Shown one piece after another: positions 1-8,848 of a DNA stretch of 32,962 nt (within the stretch, counting starts at the first letter, position 1; every line of letters begins with the position of its first letter). The stretch comes from Myxococcaceae bacterium (GTDB lineage Bacteria; Myxococcota_A; UBA9160). Where the stretch lies: assembly GCA_905339255.1 (NCBI GenBank), contig CAJPFO010000307.1, positions 1-32,962 on the forward strand, given 5' to 3'. The position numbers and the translations under genes are program-made. The notes below the pieces were generated by a model that saw only the letters and a list, made by a program, of their open reading frames with translations, did no database searches and was not told the origin of the DNA.

Positions 1-505
1 CGCCGACTTTCACCTTGAGCGTCCGGTACCCCTGCGAGACCGCGCGCTGCGCCTGCTCGGCGAGCCGTTCGGGCTCTCGGCCGCCGAGAAGCGCGTTCAC
101 CGCGACTCGCTGCCGCGGTGACCGGCCGAATCGCCCAGCAAGCCAGCTCGCGAGGCTCCTCCCCGACGCCCGGGCCGCGAGGTCGTGGAGTGCGACGTCG
201 ACGGCCGCCCTGGCCGCCGGAGCCGACGCCGCAGCGAGCTCGAGTCCTTCGAGCGCTTCTTCGAGGTTCTCGAGGCTCTCGCCGACGAGACCCGGCGCGA
301 GCGCGATCAACGCCTCGCGTGCCTCGGCGATGGTCTCGGTTCCGAACTCCGGAAGCGGTGTCGCCTCACCGATCCCGGCGATTCCAGGGAGCGCCTCGAG
401 CACGACGAGCACCCCCTCGCGAGCCGTGAAGATCCCCGTCGCGGTCTCGAGCGGCTCGCGAAGCACGAGCCGGAAGGGCGCGAGGCGCACCCGGCGGATC
501 ATCAT
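1..505 (-). CDS. menC: o-Succinylbenzoate synthase MenC, N-terminal part (cut by window edge)
   Basis: Enolase-superfamily dehydratase that converts SHCHC to o-succinylbenzoate in the menaquinone pathway. The first 168 residues are visible. The N-terminal capping domain opens [19 protein letters not shown] and includes GEATPLPEFGTET. The start of the barrel shows AARAAVDVALHDL and VNALLGG, and the fragment ends in GYRTLKVKVG, which carries the KxK motif expected to hold the catalytic lysine. The ATG at 505 overlaps the menA stop as ATGA; a second in-frame ATG follows directly. The rest of the gene, and perhaps menE, lies beyond position 1. The superfamily also contains N-acylamino acid racemases and dipeptide epimerases, but its place at the end of a men operon makes MenC by far the likeliest. 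Confidence 0.9.
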   Translation of the reverse strand, partial: MMIRRVRLAPFRLVLREPLETATGIFTAREGVLVVLEALPGIAGIGEATPLPEFGTETIAEAREALIALAPGLVGESLENLEEALEGLELAAASAPAARAAVDVALHDLAARASGRSLASWLAGRFGRSPRQRVAVNALLGGREPERLAEQAQRAVSQGYRTLKVKVG

Positions 506-1428
506 GCGAGAGAAGCTCCAGCGAGAAGGAGCGTGAACACGGCGTGGAGTCCGGCACAGCGCGCAAGGAGCGCGTCGAGCCCACGCGGATCCCGCTCGGA
601 TCGGACGCTTCTCGCGATGCGGAAGGCGAGCGGGGCCGTGATCCAGACGACGAGCGCTGCAAGAGGAACCACGCCGAGCGCGACGAGCACGCTCACGACG
701 ACATGGGGCGAGAGGAGGAGTGCTTCGAGATAGATTCGGGCGTGTCGGTCCCCGAGCCGCACCGCGAGCGTGCGCTTTCCGGCGCGCGAATCGGCGTCGA
801 GATCGCGGAGGTTGTTCGTCGCGAGAACCGCAGTCACGAGGAGCGCCGTCGGCAGCGCCGCTGCGAGCACGCGCGGCGGAAGTGCCTCGGCCTGCACGGC
901 GTAGCTTCCGCCGACCGCGACGAGACCGAAGAAAACGAACGCCGCGGCATCGCCGAGACCGTGGTACGCGAGCGGCCAGGGGCCGGCCGTATAGGCGATC
1001 GCCGCTCCGATCGCGAGTGCCCCTGCGAGCGCGAAGGGCCAGCCACCCGCGACGACGAGCGCGAGGCCGAAGAGCGCCGCCACTGCGAAGGCGAGCGCCG
1101 TCGCCATGCGGAGCGCCCGCGGCGAGAGAAGCCCCGCCGCTGCGGCGCGCGTCGGCCCCACGCGGTCCGGTCCGTCCGCGCCGCGCTCGAAGTCGAAGAC
1201 GTCGTTCGCGAGATTCGAGCCCACCTGCAGGGCGATCGCCGTGGCGAGCGCCGCCACCGCGAGCGCGGGCCGAAAGCGGCCGTCCGCAGCGGCGAGTGCC
1301 GTGCCGAGAACGATCGGCGCTGCACTCGCCGTGAGGGTTCGCGGCCGGATCGCGAGCCACCACGCGCCGGAGCTCCCGGGCCGGAGAGCCCGCGGCCCTC
1401 GCGAAAGGGTCGTGGCGCTTCCGCTCAC
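502..1428 (-). CDS. menA: 1,4-Dihydroxy-2-naphthoate polyprenyltransferase MenA
   Basis: Integral-membrane UbiA-family prenyltransferase that joins DHNA to a polyprenyl diphosphate, giving demethylmenaquinone. The 308-residue length is normal. Both Asp-rich motifs that bind the Mg-diphosphate are present: [20 protein letters not shown] near residue 70, and [17 protein letters not shown] near residue 195. About eight hydrophobic segments surround them. The chosen start is GTG at 1428, which overlaps the menB stop as GTGA and gives the [13 protein letters not shown] opening typical of MenA. No ATG lies near this point. Translation is probably coupled to menB upstream and menC downstream. Confidence 0.93.
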   Translation of the reverse strand: MSGSATTLSRGPRALRPGSSGAWWLAIRPRTLTASAAPIVLGTALAAADGRFRPALAVAALATAIALQVGSNLANDVFDFERGADGPDRVGPTRAAAAGLLSPRALRMATALAFAVAALFGLALVVAGGWPFALAGALAIGAAIAYTAGPWPLAYHGLGDAAAFVFFGLVAVGGSYAVQAEALPPRVLAAALPTALLVTAVLATNNLRDLDADSRAGKRTLAVRLGDRHARIYLEALLLSPHVVVSVLVALGVVPLAALVVWITAPLAFRIARSVRSERDPRGLDALLARCAGLHAVFTLLLAGASLA

Positions 1429-2255
1429 GGCCGCCACGGAAAGCGCGAGAAGTCGGGGCTTCGCTTCTCGACGAAAGCGTCGCGGCCTTCTTGTCCCTCT
1501 TCGGTCATGTAGAAGAGCATCGTCGCGTTTCCGGCGAGTTCCTGGATCCCCGCCTGTCCGTCGCAGTCCGCATTGAAGGCCGCCTTCAGGCATCGGATCG
1601 CGATCGGGCTGTGGCCGAGGATCTCTCGTGCCCAGGCAACTCCGGTCGACTCGAGCTCGTCGAGCGGAACGACCGCGTTCACGAGGCCCATCTCGAGCGC
1701 CTGCTTCGCGTCGTATTGACGACAGAGGTACCAGATCTCGCGGGCCTTCTTCTGGCCGACCACCCGGGCCATGTACGAAGCGCCGAATCCCGCGTCGAAC
1801 GAGCCGACCCGCGGCCCCGTCTGTCCGAAGCGTGCGTTCTCGGCCGCGATCGTGAGATCGCAGAGCAGATGGAGCACGTGCCCGCCCCCGATCGCGTAGC
1901 CGGCGACGAGCGCGATCACGGGCTTCGGAAGCGTGCGGATCATGCGCTGGAGATCGAGCGCATTGAGCCGCGGGACGCCGTCGTCTCCGACGTATCCGGC
2001 GTCGCCGCGAACCTTCTGATCGCCGCCCGAGCAGAATGCATCGGGGCCTTCCCCGGTGAAGAGCACGACCCCGATCCGAGAATCCTCGCGGACTCTCGAA
2101 AAGGCGTCGATCAGCTCGAAGATCGTCTTCGGGCGAAAGGCGTTCCGAACCTCCGGCCTCGCAATCGTGATCTTCGCAATGCCGTCGCAGGCCTCGAAGC
2201 GGATGTCCTCGTAGTCGCGAATGGTCTTCCAATCGATCGCGTTCTCAACTCTCAT
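1425..2255 (-). CDS. menB: 1,4-Dihydroxy-2-naphthoyl-CoA synthase MenB
   Basis: Crotonase-fold cytosolic enzyme that cyclises o-succinylbenzoyl-CoA to DHNA-CoA. It has 276 residues. Family signatures are [19 protein letters not shown] near the N-terminus, the oxyanion-hole segment [22 protein letters not shown], and the long MenB-specific stretch containing [20 protein letters not shown] and [15 protein letters not shown]. It ends in [11 protein letters not shown], a MenB-like tail. The ATG at 2255 lies inside the last codons of menH (11-nt overlap), so the two are translationally coupled. Confusion with other enoyl-CoA hydratases is unlikely given the SFDAG and YLCRQYDA segments. Confidence 0.96.
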   Translation of the reverse strand: MRVENAIDWKTIRDYEDIRFEACDGIAKITIARPEVRNAFRPKTIFELIDAFSRVREDSRIGVVLFTGEGPDAFCSGGDQKVRGDAGYVGDDGVPRLNALDLQRMIRTLPKPVIALVAGYAIGGGHVLHLLCDLTIAAENARFGQTGPRVGSFDAGFGASYMARVVGQKKAREIWYLCRQYDAKQALEMGLVNAVVPLDELESTGVAWAREILGHSPIAIRCLKAAFNADCDGQAGIQELAGNATMLFYMTEEGQEGRDAFVEKRSPDFSRFPWRP

Positions 2256-3114
2256 GGTCTTCTCCGTACGGGTGAGGGTTCTCGAGGAAGGAGCGAAGCA
2301 GCCTCGAGAGCGCATCGGGCTGCTCGAGTTGAACGGCGTGCCCCGCGCTCGCAACGACGCGCACGCGCGCGAGAGGGATCCGGTTCGCGAGATCGCGGGC
2401 GATGGCGACGAACTTCGGATCTTCGGCGCCGGCCACGAGAAGAGCCGGAGCGCGGAGCGATGCGAGGGCATCGTGAAGAGGCGGCTGTGCGCCCGAGCCC
2501 ATCCCGCGGAGCGAAAGCGCGAGCCCGTGGGGGCGATTCCCGAGCCGAAGCGCCCGCTCGCGGTCGAGGACCGCCTGCGGCACGCGGCGCTGTGTCGCGA
2601 AGAGGGGCTGCGCCATCCAATGCTCGACGAATGTTCCGATGCCGTCGCGGAGAATCGAATCGGCGAGCTTCTCGTCGGCCTCGATCCTCGCGGCACGTAG
2701 GGCCGGGGCGGCGATTCCAGCCGTCGCGCCGACCGTCGCGACGCTTCGCACGAGATCGGGCCTCGCGAGAGCGAGTGCGAGTGCGACGCGCCCTCCCATC
2801 GAGTAGCCGAAGAGGTCGACTCGCTCGAGGCCGAGAATCTGCAGGGCGTGGGCAACGTCTGCGACGCACGCTTCCATCCGGTAGCGATCGATCTCTTCGG
2901 GCGCGTCGGAAAGGCCGTGTCCGACGAGGTCGAGTCGGACCGTTCGGCGCCCATCGTCCCGGAGCCCTCGCGCGAGCTCTTCGAGATTCTCGCTCGACCC
3001 CGTGAAGCCGTGCAGGAGCGCGATCGGCGGCCCATGCCCCTCGTCGATCGCGTGGAGGTGGAGGTCGCCGAGGTCGATCCGACGGCCGGGAACGCACGGG
3101 ACCGCGACGCTCAC
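2245..3114 (-). CDS. menH: SHCHC synthase MenH (alpha/beta hydrolase)
   Basis: Removes pyruvate from SEPHCHC, the MenD product, to form SHCHC. It is a 289-residue alpha/beta-hydrolase. The oxyanion segment is [18 protein letters not shown], the nucleophile elbow is [14 protein letters not shown] (Ser), the acid is in [10 protein letters not shown] (Asp), and the His is in [13 protein letters not shown]. The start is GTG at 3114, overlapping the menD stop as GTGA. Hydrolase folds alone do not fix substrate, and the assignment rests on the position between menD and menB. The C-terminal tail overlaps the menB start. Confidence 0.9.
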   Translation of the reverse strand: MSVAVPCVPGRRIDLGDLHLHAIDEGHGPPIALLHGFTGSSENLEELARGLRDDGRRTVRLDLVGHGLSDAPEEIDRYRMEACVADVAHALQILGLERVDLFGYSMGGRVALALALARPDLVRSVATVGATAGIAAPALRAARIEADEKLADSILRDGIGTFVEHWMAQPLFATQRRVPQAVLDRERALRLGNRPHGLALSLRGMGSGAQPPLHDALASLRAPALLVAGAEDPKFVAIARDLANRIPLARVRVVASAGHAVQLEQPDALSRLLRSFLENPHPYGEDHES

Positions 3115-4901
3115 GGCATCTCCGCGCGGAGCGCCGCCGAGACGGCTCTCCAGAGCTCGCGATGCTGCTCGAGGTTTTCCGCAGGATCGATCGGGACCTC
3201 GATGATTCGCACGCCGCGAGCACCGATCGACTTTCCGAGCGCCGCGTGGAGCTCGGCTCTCGTTCTCGCTCGCTCGAACCCGAGGCCATAGAGCGCGGCG
3301 GCCGGAGCGAGGTCGATCCCGTGCTCGAGACGGAAGAGCTCGCGGAAGCGGACCGACTCGCCGTGCTCGGCGATCGGAAGGAACGAGAAGATCCCTCCAC
3401 CGTCGTCGTTCAACACCACGATCGTGCAGGAGCCCTCGAAGTCCCGCGCGGCAAAGAGCCCTCCCACGTCGTGCAGGAAGGCGAGATCTCCCGAGACGAG
3501 GACGAGCGGAGCGGTTCCGGCCGAAGCCACGCCGAGAGCGGTCGAGACGATCCCGTCGATTCCGTTCGCGCCGCGATTGGCGAAGAAGCGAAGCGAGCGC
3601 GGACGGACGGGCCAGAAGGTATCGGCGTCGCGGACGGGCATGCTGTTCGAGAGGAAGACGCTCGCGGCATCAGGGAGCGACGCCGCGACCTCGCGCACGG
3701 CGGCCGGCGTGAGGAGTGTCTCGCTCGCGTCGAGCCGTGACTCGATCACGCGAGCCGCGATCGAATCCGCTCGGCCGAGCGCGCGGGCGAGCGCCGAGGG
3801 CGCACGCGGCCCGATCGCCTCGATCTTGGAGGCGACGGCGGCGCAAAGGGGAGCCGGCTCGAGCGAGAGGATTGCACTCGCGCGCCGCGAGGGATCGTGA
3901 CCGACGCCGTCGGGGTCGATCAACCAGATCTCCGTTTCCGGATCGGCCTCGAGCCAGCGCCGGAGCGGCTTTCCGGTCGGCGTGTCGCCGATCCGGAGCG
4001 CGAGGTCCGGTCGCTTCGTCGCGGCGAAGGCCGCGTCGCGCAGGAACGCATCGTGATGCGCCGTCACGACGGCGTCCCCGAGAGCTTCGCCCGCACGAAG
4101 CTGCGAGATCGGCTCGGCGAGGATCGGCCAACCGAGCGAACGGGCGAGGCGACCGACCGACGCGGCGAGTTCGGGATCGCGATCGATCGGCCCGGCGACG
4201 ATCACCCCTCGCTCGGCATCCGAGAACCTGCGAGCCATCCGATCGACCGCTTCGGCAGAGGCGCCCTCGGCGTGCCGGGTCGGAGCGATCACGGCCTCGA
4301 TCGCTCGCGAGGACGGGCGCTGCGGGAGCGAGGCGCTCTCGAGCGGCGGCTCGAGGGGCTCGCGAAATGGAAGGTTCAAGTGCACGGGGCCCCACGCGCG
4401 CCCGAGCGCGGCTCGGACCGCGCGCGAGGCGAGCGAGCGAGCGAGCCGCTCGAGCTCGAGACCGGGCGAAGGCGTCGGGGCTTCGAAGAAAGCACGCACG
4501 TTCGAGCCGTAGAGCCGGACCTGATCGATCGTCTGTCCGGCCCCGCAATCGCGAAGCTCGGCCGGGCGATCCGCCGAGAGGACGAGAAGCGGAACGCGCG
4601 CGTGGTTCGCCTCGACGACCGCGGGGAGGAAGTTCGCCGCGGCGGTTCCCGAGGTGCAGACGATCGCCACCGGCCGGCGACTCGCGCGCGCTACGCCGAG
4701 CGCGAAGAATGCGGCCGAGCGCTCGTCGAGATGCGATCGGATGCGGAGCCCCGGAAGTCGGGCCGCCGCCGCGACGAGCGGTGTCGAGCGCGACCCCGGA
4801 CACAGACACATCGTGTCGACTCCGCCCGAGACGAGACCTTCGAGAAGCGCCGAAGCGAAGACGAAGTTCGCTTCGCGAAGACCGCTTTCGCCATCCGCCA
4901 T
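3111..4901 (-). CDS. menD: SEPHCHC synthase MenD (ThDP-dependent)
   Basis: ThDP enzyme that adds 2-oxoglutarate, with decarboxylation, to isochorismate. This is the first committed step of menaquinone synthesis. It has 596 residues, the usual length. The N-terminal PYR domain shows CPGSRSTPLVAAAARLPG, the ThDP-activating Glu in HLDERSAAFFALGVAR, and CTSGTAAANFLPAVVEA. The C-terminal PP domain carries the ThDP/Mg motif GDLAFLHDVGG followed by VVLNDDGGGIFSFLP, characteristic of MenD rather than acetolactate synthase. The ATG at 4901 follows the menF stop after two bases. The stop overlaps the GTG of menH. Confidence 0.96.
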   Translation of the reverse strand: MADGESGLREANFVFASALLEGLVSGGVDTMCLCPGSRSTPLVAAAARLPGLRIRSHLDERSAAFFALGVARASRRPVAIVCTSGTAAANFLPAVVEANHARVPLLVLSADRPAELRDCGAGQTIDQVRLYGSNVRAFFEAPTPSPGLELERLARSLASRAVRAALGRAWGPVHLNLPFREPLEPPLESASLPQRPSSRAIEAVIAPTRHAEGASAEAVDRMARRFSDAERGVIVAGPIDRDPELAASVGRLARSLGWPILAEPISQLRAGEALGDAVVTAHHDAFLRDAAFAATKRPDLALRIGDTPTGKPLRRWLEADPETEIWLIDPDGVGHDPSRRASAILSLEPAPLCAAVASKIEAIGPRAPSALARALGRADSIAARVIESRLDASETLLTPAAVREVAASLPDAASVFLSNSMPVRDADTFWPVRPRSLRFFANRGANGIDGIVSTALGVASAGTAPLVLVSGDLAFLHDVGGLFAARDFEGSCTIVVLNDDGGGIFSFLPIAEHGESVRFRELFRLEHGIDLAPAAALYGLGFERARTRAELHAALGKSIGARGVRIIEVPIDPAENLEQHRELWRAVSAALRAEMP

Positions 4902-4903
4902 GG

Positions 4904-6307
4904 CTAGATCTCGACGAGCGCGGCGAGCCCCGCGCGAAGTTTGATCCGGGTCTCGGCGAGCTCCGCCTCGGGGATCGATCCCTCGACGATTCCCGCCCCG
5001 GCGTGGAGGACGGCCTCGTCCCCGCGCAGGAGCGCCGTACGCAAAGCCACCGCGAGTTCCCCGTCGCCGTCCGACCGAAGCCAGCCGACGGCACCGGCGT
5101 ACCAACCGCGATCGAGTTCTTCGTGGCGACGAAGCCAGGAGACTGCGGCCTCGCGAGGAAACCCCGCGATGGCGGGAGAAGGATGCAATCGCGCCGCGAG
5201 GTCGAGGACGGTCTCCGCGCTTTGCGCGAGAAGCCGCGCCTCGATCGGCGTGTGGAGATGCTGGATCGAATCGAGGCGGAGAAGCGCCGGAGCCTCCGGA
5301 GCCGAAACCGACTCGCAGCTCGCGGCGAGAGCGGCGCGCAACGCGCGCACGACGATCGCGTGCTCCTGCTGCTCTTTCTTGCTCTCGCGCAGTGCCGCGC
5401 CGAGCCGCTCGTCGTCTGCGGGTGTCTTGCCACGCGGCGCCGATCCCGCGAGCGCCTGCGTCTCGACTCGAAGTCCTTCCTTCCGGACGAGGCGCTCCGG
5501 CGTCGCTCCGACGAAGCTCGCTTCTCCGCTCGTTCGAGCGAAGCGGTAACAGGCCGGATGCGACGTCCGGAGCGCGGCAAGCGCTCGAACAGGATCGAAC
5601 CCCCCCGGTCTCGAGAGCGTGCACGAGCGCGCCAGGACGACCTTTTCGAGGGCCCCGGCGCGGAGGTCCTCGAGCGCCCGACGGACGGCGAGCCGGTAGA
5701 CCGAATGGGGGCGATCCGCACGCGCCGAAAACTCGGCCGGAGCATCGGCGGCCGCGTGAACGCCGTGCGAGCGGATCGCAATGGCTCTCTCGAGCACGTC
5801 GAACTCGCGCACCATGCGCTGCACCCGGGCTTTCGGATCGTCTCCCGGCGAAATGGCGACGTTCCATACGAGCGCGCTCCGTCCGCCTCGCCGCTCGAAG
5901 AGAAACGACGGGAGGACGAAGCGTGCCTGCGGGAACCCCCGCCAGAGCGGACCCGATTGCGAGGCGGCGAAGGAGAAGCCACCGACGAGAAGGGGAACCG
6001 GAGCGCTCGACATGGGGCCGGACTCTCCGAGCGCCGAGACGCGACGCGAAAGCACTTCGAGGCGTCGGGGCCCCGCGCCGTCGAGCGTGAGCTCGGCACC
6101 AATCGCAGCGATCGAGCCCCCGCCAGGGTCCTCGAAGAAGAAGCGCTCGGTCTCCTCCGACGCCGACACGACCTCGAAGGGGTCGAATGCGCCCGCGTCG
6201 GCCTCGAGGCTCGCGAACCGCGGCGTCCCCGAAGCGTTGGCCGCGCGAAGCGCCTCGCGTGCGCGGGACTCGAGCTCGCGGAGCGCACCGGAGTCGATCG
6301 GCTTCAT
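4904..6307 (-). CDS. menF: Isochorismate synthase MenF
   Basis: Chorismate-utilising enzyme that isomerises chorismate to isochorismate for menaquinone. It has 467 residues. The catalytic C-terminal half has LEKVVLARSCTL (general-base Lys), SFVGATPERLVRKEGLRVET, ALAGSAPRGKTPADD, a QHLHTPIEARL metal-binding stretch, LHPSPAIAGFPREAA and RGWYAGAVGWLRSDGDGELA. The N-terminal third is divergent, as is normal. The ATG at 6307 overlaps the menG stop as ATGA. Anthranilate and ADC synthases share the fold, but the menD neighbour and the LHPSPAIAG motif favour isochorismate synthase. Confidence 0.92.
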   Translation of the reverse strand: MKPIDSGALRELESRAREALRAANASGTPRFASLEADAGAFDPFEVVSASEETERFFFEDPGGGSIAAIGAELTLDGAGPRRLEVLSRRVSALGESGPMSSAPVPLLVGGFSFAASQSGPLWRGFPQARFVLPSFLFERRGGRSALVWNVAISPGDDPKARVQRMVREFDVLERAIAIRSHGVHAAADAPAEFSARADRPHSVYRLAVRRALEDLRAGALEKVVLARSCTLSRPGGFDPVRALAALRTSHPACYRFARTSGEASFVGATPERLVRKEGLRVETQALAGSAPRGKTPADDERLGAALRESKKEQQEHAIVVRALRAALAASCESVSAPEAPALLRLDSIQHLHTPIEARLLAQSAETVLDLAARLHPSPAIAGFPREAAVSWLRRHEELDRGWYAGAVGWLRSDGDGELAVALRTALLRGDEAVLHAGAGIVEGSIPEAELAETRIKLRAGLAALVEI

Positions 6308-7032
6308 GTCGAGGTCCGTCGCGCGGTGATGAGCTGCGCGGTTCCGAACAGGAGTGTGCGGTGCTCGACCGCTTCGAACCCCGCCTTGCGAACCTCTGCG
6401 AGGAGATCGTCCCGCGGAGGGAGATAGGAAACCGAGCGAGGCAGGTACCGGTACGCAGCGCGGTCGGAGAGGAGCGCCCCGAGTTTCGGAACGACCCGCT
6501 CGAAGTAGAGCGAATGGCCGAAGCGGACGATCCGGCTTCGGGGGACGTCGACGTCGAGGAGCGCGAGGCGTCCGCCGGACGAGAGCAGGCGCGCCATCTC
6601 GGCGAGAACGCGATCGAGCGCGACGAAGTTCCGGAGCGAGAAGCCGCAGACGACGGCGCTCGCCGCGGCGTCGGGAAGGGGAACGCGCTCGACCTCGCCT
6701 TGAACCAGCGCCGCTCGCATCCCGCGGCGCTGCGCGCCGCGGAGCATTCCGCGCGCGGAGTCGACTCCGATCACGCGCGCTCCGCGAGCGCACGCGAGCT
6801 CGGCGAGATCTCCGGTTCCGGTCGCGAGGTCGACGACCAGGTCGCCCGCTCCGACCCCGATCGAATCGAGTGCGAGGCGCCGCCAGCGTTGATCGAGACC
6901 GAGGGTGAAGAGTCGATTGAGCGCGTCGTAGCGTGGCGCGATCCGATCGAACATCGCCCGAACCACGCGGCGCTTTTCGGCTCCGACCGGGAGCCCTTCG
7001 GCATGCGGAGCGGCGGACGAGGTGCGGATCAT
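6304..7032 (-). CDS. menG: Demethylmenaquinone C-methyltransferase MenG/UbiE
   Basis: Class I SAM methyltransferase that carries out the final C-methylation to menaquinone. It has 242 residues. UbiE signatures are MFDRIAPRYDALNRLFTLGL followed by DQRWRR, the SAM loop VVDLATGTGDLAELA, CGFSLRNFVALDRVLAEMAR and SYLPPRDDLLAEVRKAGFE. The ATG at 7032 overlaps the stop of the upstream MerR-like gene as ATGA; a GTG two codons earlier is possible but less likely. If the organism also makes ubiquinone the enzyme could serve both routes, but nothing here indicates that. Confidence 0.93.
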   Translation of the reverse strand: MIRTSSAAPHAEGLPVGAEKRRVVRAMFDRIAPRYDALNRLFTLGLDQRWRRLALDSIGVGAGDLVVDLATGTGDLAELACARGARVIGVDSARGMLRGAQRRGMRAALVQGEVERVPLPDAAASAVVCGFSLRNFVALDRVLAEMARLLSSGGRLALLDVDVPRSRIVRFGHSLYFERVVPKLGALLSDRAAYRYLPRSVSYLPPRDDLLAEVRKAGFEAVEHRTLLFGTAQLITARRTST

Positions 7033-7778
7033 TTCCACGACACCTCGAGGCGTGCCGACTCGACCGCGGCGAGCGCCTCGCCGAGCGCATCGCGCTCGCC
7101 TCGGCCTTCGAGTCGGGCAATCGCCCGGTTCACGACCGTCCGTTGGAAATGGAGCGCGACGAGCCGGGTGACGGCGGGCAGGATCCGACGGAACGCGGCC
7201 GTGATCTCGGCGGAGCGATCGGAATCGTCCTCGCCGCGGCGGACGAATCGATCGAAGAGATCGATGGCGCGCTCCGAGATCTGCTGCACGCCGCGGGCGT
7301 GATCCCCGGCGATCGCGAGGAGCTCGCCGAGCGGAAAGCCTGCCTCGAGGATCGAAAGCGCGGTCTTCGCCATTTCGAGATCGGCATCGCTGAAGCGATG
7401 CTCGGCGCCGATCCGCATCGGCTCGACGAGCCCGGCTCCCTGCGCCGCCTGGACCAGGGGCTCCGGGATCCCGGCCTCGCGGGCGAGCTCCGCGCGCGAG
7501 TAGGTCCGCTCGCCGACCCGAACCTGGACGAGCGCCGCAACGAGAGGCTCGGCCGATGCGTCCTCGCCGCGGTCGAGGACGCGCTTGATGAGCGCGAGCG
7601 AGAAGCCCTGCGCGAGGAGCGAGCGGATCTGCCGCAGGCGAGCGAGGTGGGAGTCGTCATAGACGGCGGTTCGACCGACCCGTCTTGGCGAGGGGAGGAT
7701 CCCCCGAGCCTGGTAGAAGCGGATCGTGTCGACGGGCAGGCCCGCCGCGACCCCGAGCTCCTCGACCCGATATTCCAT
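7029..7778 (-). CDS. MerR-family regulator heading the menaquinone operon
   Basis: A 249-residue DNA-binding regulator. Residues 1-70 form a MerR winged helix: YRVEELGVAAGLPVDTIRFY, QARGILPSPRR, then YDDSHLARLRQIRSLLAQGF. A second, degenerate MerR-like unit follows at about residues 90-165, with YSRAELAREAGIPEPLVQAA and HRFSDADLEMAKTALSILEA. The C-terminal 80 residues are helical, with no cysteine cluster, so a metal sensor of the MerR/CueR type is unlikely. It is the first gene of the operon and its stop overlaps menG. A dyad abuts its start codon, so autoregulation and control of menaquinone synthesis are inferred. The signal is unknown. Double-MerR proteins of this kind are familiar from actinobacteria. 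Confidence 0.82.
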   Translation of the reverse strand: MEYRVEELGVAAGLPVDTIRFYQARGILPSPRRVGRTAVYDDSHLARLRQIRSLLAQGFSLALIKRVLDRGEDASAEPLVAALVQVRVGERTYSRAELAREAGIPEPLVQAAQGAGLVEPMRIGAEHRFSDADLEMAKTALSILEAGFPLGELLAIAGDHARGVQQISERAIDLFDRFVRRGEDDSDRSAEITAAFRRILPAVTRLVALHFQRTVVNRAIARLEGRGERDALGEALAAVESARLEVSWK

Positions 7779-7813
7779 GTGAATACTCTAGGAGTGTTCA
7801 CTCATACTGTCAT
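7779..7813 (-). promoter_or_regulatory. Putative leaderless promoter with dyad operator for the men operon
   Basis: Reading the minus strand, a -35-like ATGACA (7813-7808) is followed after 17 bp by a -10-like TAGAGT (7790-7785). This puts the expected transcription start at or next to the ATG at 7778, so the mRNA would be leaderless. An inverted repeat with 10-bp arms (7779-7788 and 7792-7801, one mismatch, 3-bp centre) covers the -10 and the spacer. A shorter dyad, GAGTG-TT-CACTC (7792-7803), is nested beside it. Binding by the MerR-like product is inferred. The spacer is 17 bp, not the stretched 19-20 bp of classical MerR-activated promoters, so repression fits better. Confidence 0.5.
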
Positions 7814-7864
7814 CTCAGAGCCTCCGCGAGCCGCACCGCGTTGCGCTCCGCGCCGGCTTGGCGC

Positions 7865-7878
7865 GGGCGCAAGCGCCC
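7865..7878 (-). terminator. GC hairpin just after the epimerase stop
   Basis: GGGCGC and GCGCCC arms surround a two-base centre (or a 5-bp stem with a 4-nt loop), four bases downstream of the stop codon of the aldose-epimerase-like gene. No U-tract follows, so it may be only a weak or 3'-stabilising structure. Confidence 0.28.
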
Positions 7879-7882
7879 CGGC

Positions 7883-8773
7883 TCAGTGGGCCTCGATCCG
7901 GATCCGGACCTCGCCCTCGAGGGCTTCGCCCGCGGCGAGAACGACCACTCCGGTTCCGGCCTGCCCGCTCGCGAGGAGGTTCAGTCCGTCGTTGGCGTTC
8001 GTCACCGGCTCGAGCGCGAAGAAGGGCTCTCCTGCGGGCGAGTAGAGGATCACGTGGCCGAACACGGAGGACGCCTCGACGTGCGCACGGACACCGCTCA
8101 CCGGCCATTCGAGGAGCGCCCTTCCGTCCCAGCCGGAGAAGCAATGGTCGAGGGTCACCTCGAGCGAGCGCGGCTTCGAGAAGTCCATCGCGCCGGGGAC
8201 CGGGACCGGCGGCCCTGTCGGAAGCGGTGTCTCGCCCGGGTAGACGCCCGCCACCCGGAAGCCGAGGCGCACGTTCTCGCCCGCAACGAGCGCCCTTTCG
8301 AAGTACGGGTGGAAGCCGAAGCCCGCCGGCATCCGTTCGCTTCCGGCATTCTCGAGCCGAAGCGACATCGCGAGGATCGGCCCCTCGAGCGCGAAGCGCG
8401 CGCGACACACGATCGGGAAGGGGAAGTTGAAGTCCGCGAAGTCCCGCGAATCGATCTCGACGGCGACCCCCATCGCGCTCTTCGAAACCACGCGCCAGGG
8501 TCGATCGCGAACGTCGCCATGGATCGCGTGCTTCTCGCCGTGTCGCAGCCGGTAGCCTCTCCCTTCGAAACAGAAGACGCCGTTACGGATCCGATTCGAA
8601 TACGGCGCGAGCGTGAAGCTCGAAGCGTTCGACGAGCGGCCGAGAGGATCGGGGGCCGGCCGAAGCAGCGGGAGCAGATCCCCGTCGCGGCGAAGCTCGA
8701 AGCCGACCACGCTGGCGCCGATGCCGGGATCGATGGCAAGGCGAAGCAGCTCGTTCTCGAGAACGATCCTCAT
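7883..8773 (-). CDS. Aldose 1-epimerase family protein
   Basis: A 296-residue beta-sandwich mutarotase-fold protein. Conserved stretches are LAPYSNRIRNGVFCFEGRGY, the first catalytic-region His in HAIHGDVRDRPWRVV, GFGFHPYFERAL with the second His, the acidic residue in FFALEPVTNANDG, and GQAGTGVVVLAAGEALEGEV at the C-terminus. The family interconverts alpha and beta anomers of free or phosphorylated sugars, but the substrate cannot be read from the sequence. No signal peptide is seen, so it should be cytoplasmic. The ATG at 8773 is preceded by a good GGAGGAG site. It stands alone, downstream of nothing on its strand, and is divergent from the PilZ gene. Confidence 0.87.
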   Translation of the reverse strand: MRIVLENELLRLAIDPGIGASVVGFELRRDGDLLPLLRPAPDPLGRSSNASSFTLAPYSNRIRNGVFCFEGRGYRLRHGEKHAIHGDVRDRPWRVVSKSAMGVAVEIDSRDFADFNFPFPIVCRARFALEGPILAMSLRLENAGSERMPAGFGFHPYFERALVAGENVRLGFRVAGVYPGETPLPTGPPVPVPGAMDFSKPRSLEVTLDHCFSGWDGRALLEWPVSGVRAHVEASSVFGHVILYSPAGEPFFALEPVTNANDGLNLLASGQAGTGVVVLAAGEALEGEVRIRIEAH

Positions 8774-8848
8774 GGCGTCTCCTCCACCCCGGCGATTCTT
8801 GCTCGCAAACTGCCGGCGCGCTGCGCAGCGTCGCGGGGGGAGTTCGTC

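Noticed and set aside
4904-6307. Anthranilate or aminodeoxychorismate synthase component
   Set aside because: The gene lies directly before menD with a two-base gap, no amidotransferase partner is near, and the C-terminal motifs fit isochorismate synthase.
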